7,533 nucleotides of DNA from Actinomycetota bacterium (GTDB lineage: Bacteria; Actinomycetota; Actinomycetes; S36-B12; UBA5976). Position 1 is the stretch's first letter. Every line of letters starts with the position of its first letter. Under the pieces are notes generated by a model. That model saw nothing but the letters and a program-made list of their open reading frames with translations. It was not told the origin of the DNA and made no database searches. Below, piece after piece: positions 5,756 to 7,533 of this stretch. The stretch lies in assembly GCA_947491175.1 (NCBI GenBank), contig CANLIF010000063.1, positions 1 through 7,533 of the forward strand, given 5' to 3'. The position numbers and the translations under genes were made by a program.

Positions 5756-7533
5756 CTCGACACCAAGCTGTTCTTTTAAGTACTCCACAGTAAGCAGCAT
5801 TAAATTTTCCGAGATAATCTCTTGCGGGGTCATGTGAGTAACTCCAGAAAGTGGCAGCACAGTGTGTGGCTTCTTATTTGCCAAGAGCGCACCACTGAGC
5901 GAAAGCGAATGAGCTGCAACCACGTTGTCATCTGCTAGTCCATGAACCAGCATTAGTGGTCGTTCGAGTTGACTTGCCATTGGCATTAATGAGTGATCTT
6001 CATAAATCTCTGGAAACTTCTCGGGGTGGCCAAGGTATCTCTCGGTGTAAGCAGTGTCATACCAAAGCCATTCAGTTACTGGCGCACCTGCGACAGCTGC
6101 ATGAAATACATCTGGGCGCTTCATAACAGCCAGTGCGGATAAGTAGCCGCCAAAAGACCATCCAGTAATACCAACTTGACTGGAATCAACATCGTCTGGG
6201 AAATGCTTAGCAACATCAGCAATTGCATTGACTTGATCTTCAATTACCGGAACTACAAAGTCTTGATAAATTGCGTGATCCCAAGCTGGACCGCGGCCAC
6301 CGGTTCCGCGATTGTCGGCAATGACGACTGCAAAACCCTGATCTGCAAACCATTGATCGATCGCATAACTGAGTGCTCCATTTTGAACCTGTGGCCCATG
6401 TGGTCCACCATAAGGACGCATCATTATTGGGAGTCTCTTGCTGCCATAAACGTGGTCCCTAGGAAACAACACTGCGGTATTAACTTTGTGAGGTCCCGTT
6501 TGCAGAATGTGTACCTCGGAAGTGAAGTTTGGCGATTCGGCCAGCGAATCAAAGTAATGTTCGGTCTTTGCGCCCCGACGAAGTTGGTAGCTGCGGGTGT
6601 GGGTGTCGAGTCGCGATTCAACGACTACCTGCAGTTCCGCAGTGGTCGCGGTGGCACTTGCAAGACCACCTTGAGAAATCTCAGTGATTGATTCATCAAA
6701 ACCGATTCGGAGTAAGTCACGCGATAAGGCATCTTGAGTAGCGATTACATCTATGTAGTCATCTTTAATGTCAATAATCGACATCACTTGCAGCCCAGCA
6801 GGAGTGATGGCTTTTCCAGCGATTTGGAGTTCTCGAGTATCCGACTGACGGTTGTCGATTACTGAAACAATTTGATCCTGATGCCAACGGGGTTGACCAG
6901 GAATAACTTCCACGAACTCATGATCAGTAACCTCGTGCACATTTGCAAGGCCTGAGTCAGTTGCCGCATAAGTTACAAAATGTTGTTGCGCGCGGTCGGC
7001 AACGGTTATAAGTGCGTTGCAATCCTTTTGCCAGGAAACGGAAATCAAGTATTCGAATGAGTCGTTATCCCAGCGAATCGATTCGCGTTCGCCCGTAATT
7101 GAAATTTTTTCAAGTCCAATAGTTGCATTTTTGGTACCCGCAGCCGGGTATCGAATTTCTTGTGGAGTTTTTGCTGGAGTTGCCGGATCCGAAATCCACC
7201 AAGTTTGAACTCCAGCATCGCTAACTGATTCGACAATCAAACTGTCACTATCTGGTGACCACCAATAACCATGCATGCGGCCAAATTCTTCAGAGGCAAT
7301 GAAGTCTGCCAAGCCCCAAGAAACATTCTCAGATTCTTCATTAGTGAGATTTCGTACTTCAGCGCCAGTGAAATCGGCAATGAATAAATCTTTTCCGTTG
7401 GACCAAGCAACAAAGTTGCCGTTAGGGGAGAGCCTTGGATAAATTACTGGACCCGCCACAATCAAGTTAGTTAGTTTTGATCCCGATGTTTGGCCGACAA
7501 ATAGTTGCCCCGAAAGTGCAAACGCAACTTTTG
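5753..7533 (-). CDS. S9B dipeptidyl peptidase IV-like serine peptidase (N-terminus outside window)
   Basis: Predicted prolyl-type dipeptidyl peptidase that cleaves dipeptides from peptide N-termini. Residues here are numbered from a TTG at 7465, but the frame stays open to base 7533 and encodes more beta-propeller sequence (LFVGQTSGSKLTNL), so the true start is upstream and this TTG is internal. The propeller domain covers about residues 1-320, with blade-like repeats such as YPRLSPNGNFVAWS. Glu59-Glu60 in FIASEEFGRMHGYWWSPD match the double-Glu motif that binds the substrate amine in DPP IV. The alpha/beta-hydrolase domain (about 325-570) shows Tyr352 in RPYGGP (oxyanion), nucleophile Ser437 in GWSFGGY, Asp512 in HGLADDNV and His544 in GVTHMTPQE. 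The Ser-Asp-His spacing (75 and 32) is close to that of human DPP IV (78 and 32). All catalytic residues are intact. Location (secreted or cytoplasmic) cannot be judged without the N-terminus. Confidence 0.94.
   Translation of the reverse strand, partial: KVAFALSGQLFVGQTSGSKLTNLIVAGPVIYPRLSPNGNFVAWSNGKDLFIADFTGAEVRNLTNEESENVSWGLADFIASEEFGRMHGYWWSPDSDSLIVESVSDAGVQTWWISDPATPAKTPQEIRYPAAGTKNATIGLEKISITGERESIRWDNDSFEYLISVSWQKDCNALITVADRAQQHFVTYAATDSGLANVHEVTDHEFVEVIPGQPRWHQDQIVSVIDNRQSDTRELQIAGKAITPAGLQVMSIIDIKDDYIDVIATQDALSRDLLRIGFDESITEISQGGLASATATTAELQVVVESRLDTHTRSYQLRRGAKTEHYFDSLAESPNFTSEVHILQTGPHKVNTAVLFPRDHVYGSKRLPIMMRPYGGPHGPQVQNGALSYAIDQWFADQGFAVVIADNRGTGGRGPAWDHAIYQDFVVPVIEDQVNAIADVAKHFPDDVDSSQVGITGWSFGGYLSALAVMKRPDVFHAAVAGAPVTEWLWYDTAYTERYLGHPEKFPEIYEDHSLMPMASQLERPLMLVHGLADDNVVAAHSLSLSGALLANKKPHTVLPLSGVTHMTPQEIISENLMLLTVEYLKEQLGVE

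Noticed and set aside
6176..6691. 171-codon open frame on the plus strand inside the peptidase gene
   Set aside because: It is antisense to a gene with intact catalytic motifs, has no recognisable domain, and reads as composition-driven shadow sequence.
7463..7465. TTG as start codon of the peptidase gene
   Set aside because: The same frame is open to the window edge and encodes further beta-propeller-like sequence, so the TTG is most likely an internal Leu codon.

Overview
The window holds most of one nutrient-uptake locus and looks like ordinary housekeeping DNA of a free-living actinobacterium. Three things suggest this lineage. The permease B protein and the binding lipoprotein closely resemble, from memory, the actinobacterial oligopeptide-transporter subfamily. 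The binding-protein gene lies between the two permease genes, as in Streptomyces bldK. The lipoprotein has a typical actinobacterial signal peptide (LSAC lipobox followed by a Gly/Ser linker). Base composition is fairly balanced by eye, not strongly GC-rich, so a low-GC freshwater-type actinomycete is a reasonable guess but not proven.

Layout: (1) 1-780 (+), 3' part of a DppC/OppC-type permease gene, cut by the left edge. (2) 781-897, a spacer with a 10-bp inverted repeat and a pair of 11-bp direct repeats. (3) 898-2586 (+), a family-5 solute-binding lipoprotein. (4) 2587-2690, a spacer with a perfect 14-bp UUCG-tetraloop hairpin. (5) 2691-3683 (+), a DppB/OppB-type permease. (6) 3680-4711 (+), a DppD-type ATPase overlapping dppB by 4 nt. 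(7) 4714-5733 (+), a DppF-type ATPase. (8) 5753-7533 (-), a convergent S9B dipeptidyl-peptidase-IV-like serine peptidase, open to the right edge so that its N-terminus is missing. No stretch longer than about 120 bases lacks a gene, and I see no mobile element, tRNA, rRNA or CRISPR.

How the genes work together: the lipoprotein captures a peptide outside the membrane, DppB and DppC form the channel, and DppD and DppF hydrolyse ATP to drive import. The neighbouring S9B enzyme would release dipeptides from peptide N-termini, which fits peptide scavenging, although its cellular location cannot be seen here. The more interesting signals concern expression of the binding protein. Its gene has strong codon bias unlike the ATPase gene and is flanked by two hairpins, which suggests it is produced in excess over the membrane parts. 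Both ATPases also keep a four-cysteine C-terminal motif compatible with an iron-sulfur cluster. I found no convincing undescribed system.
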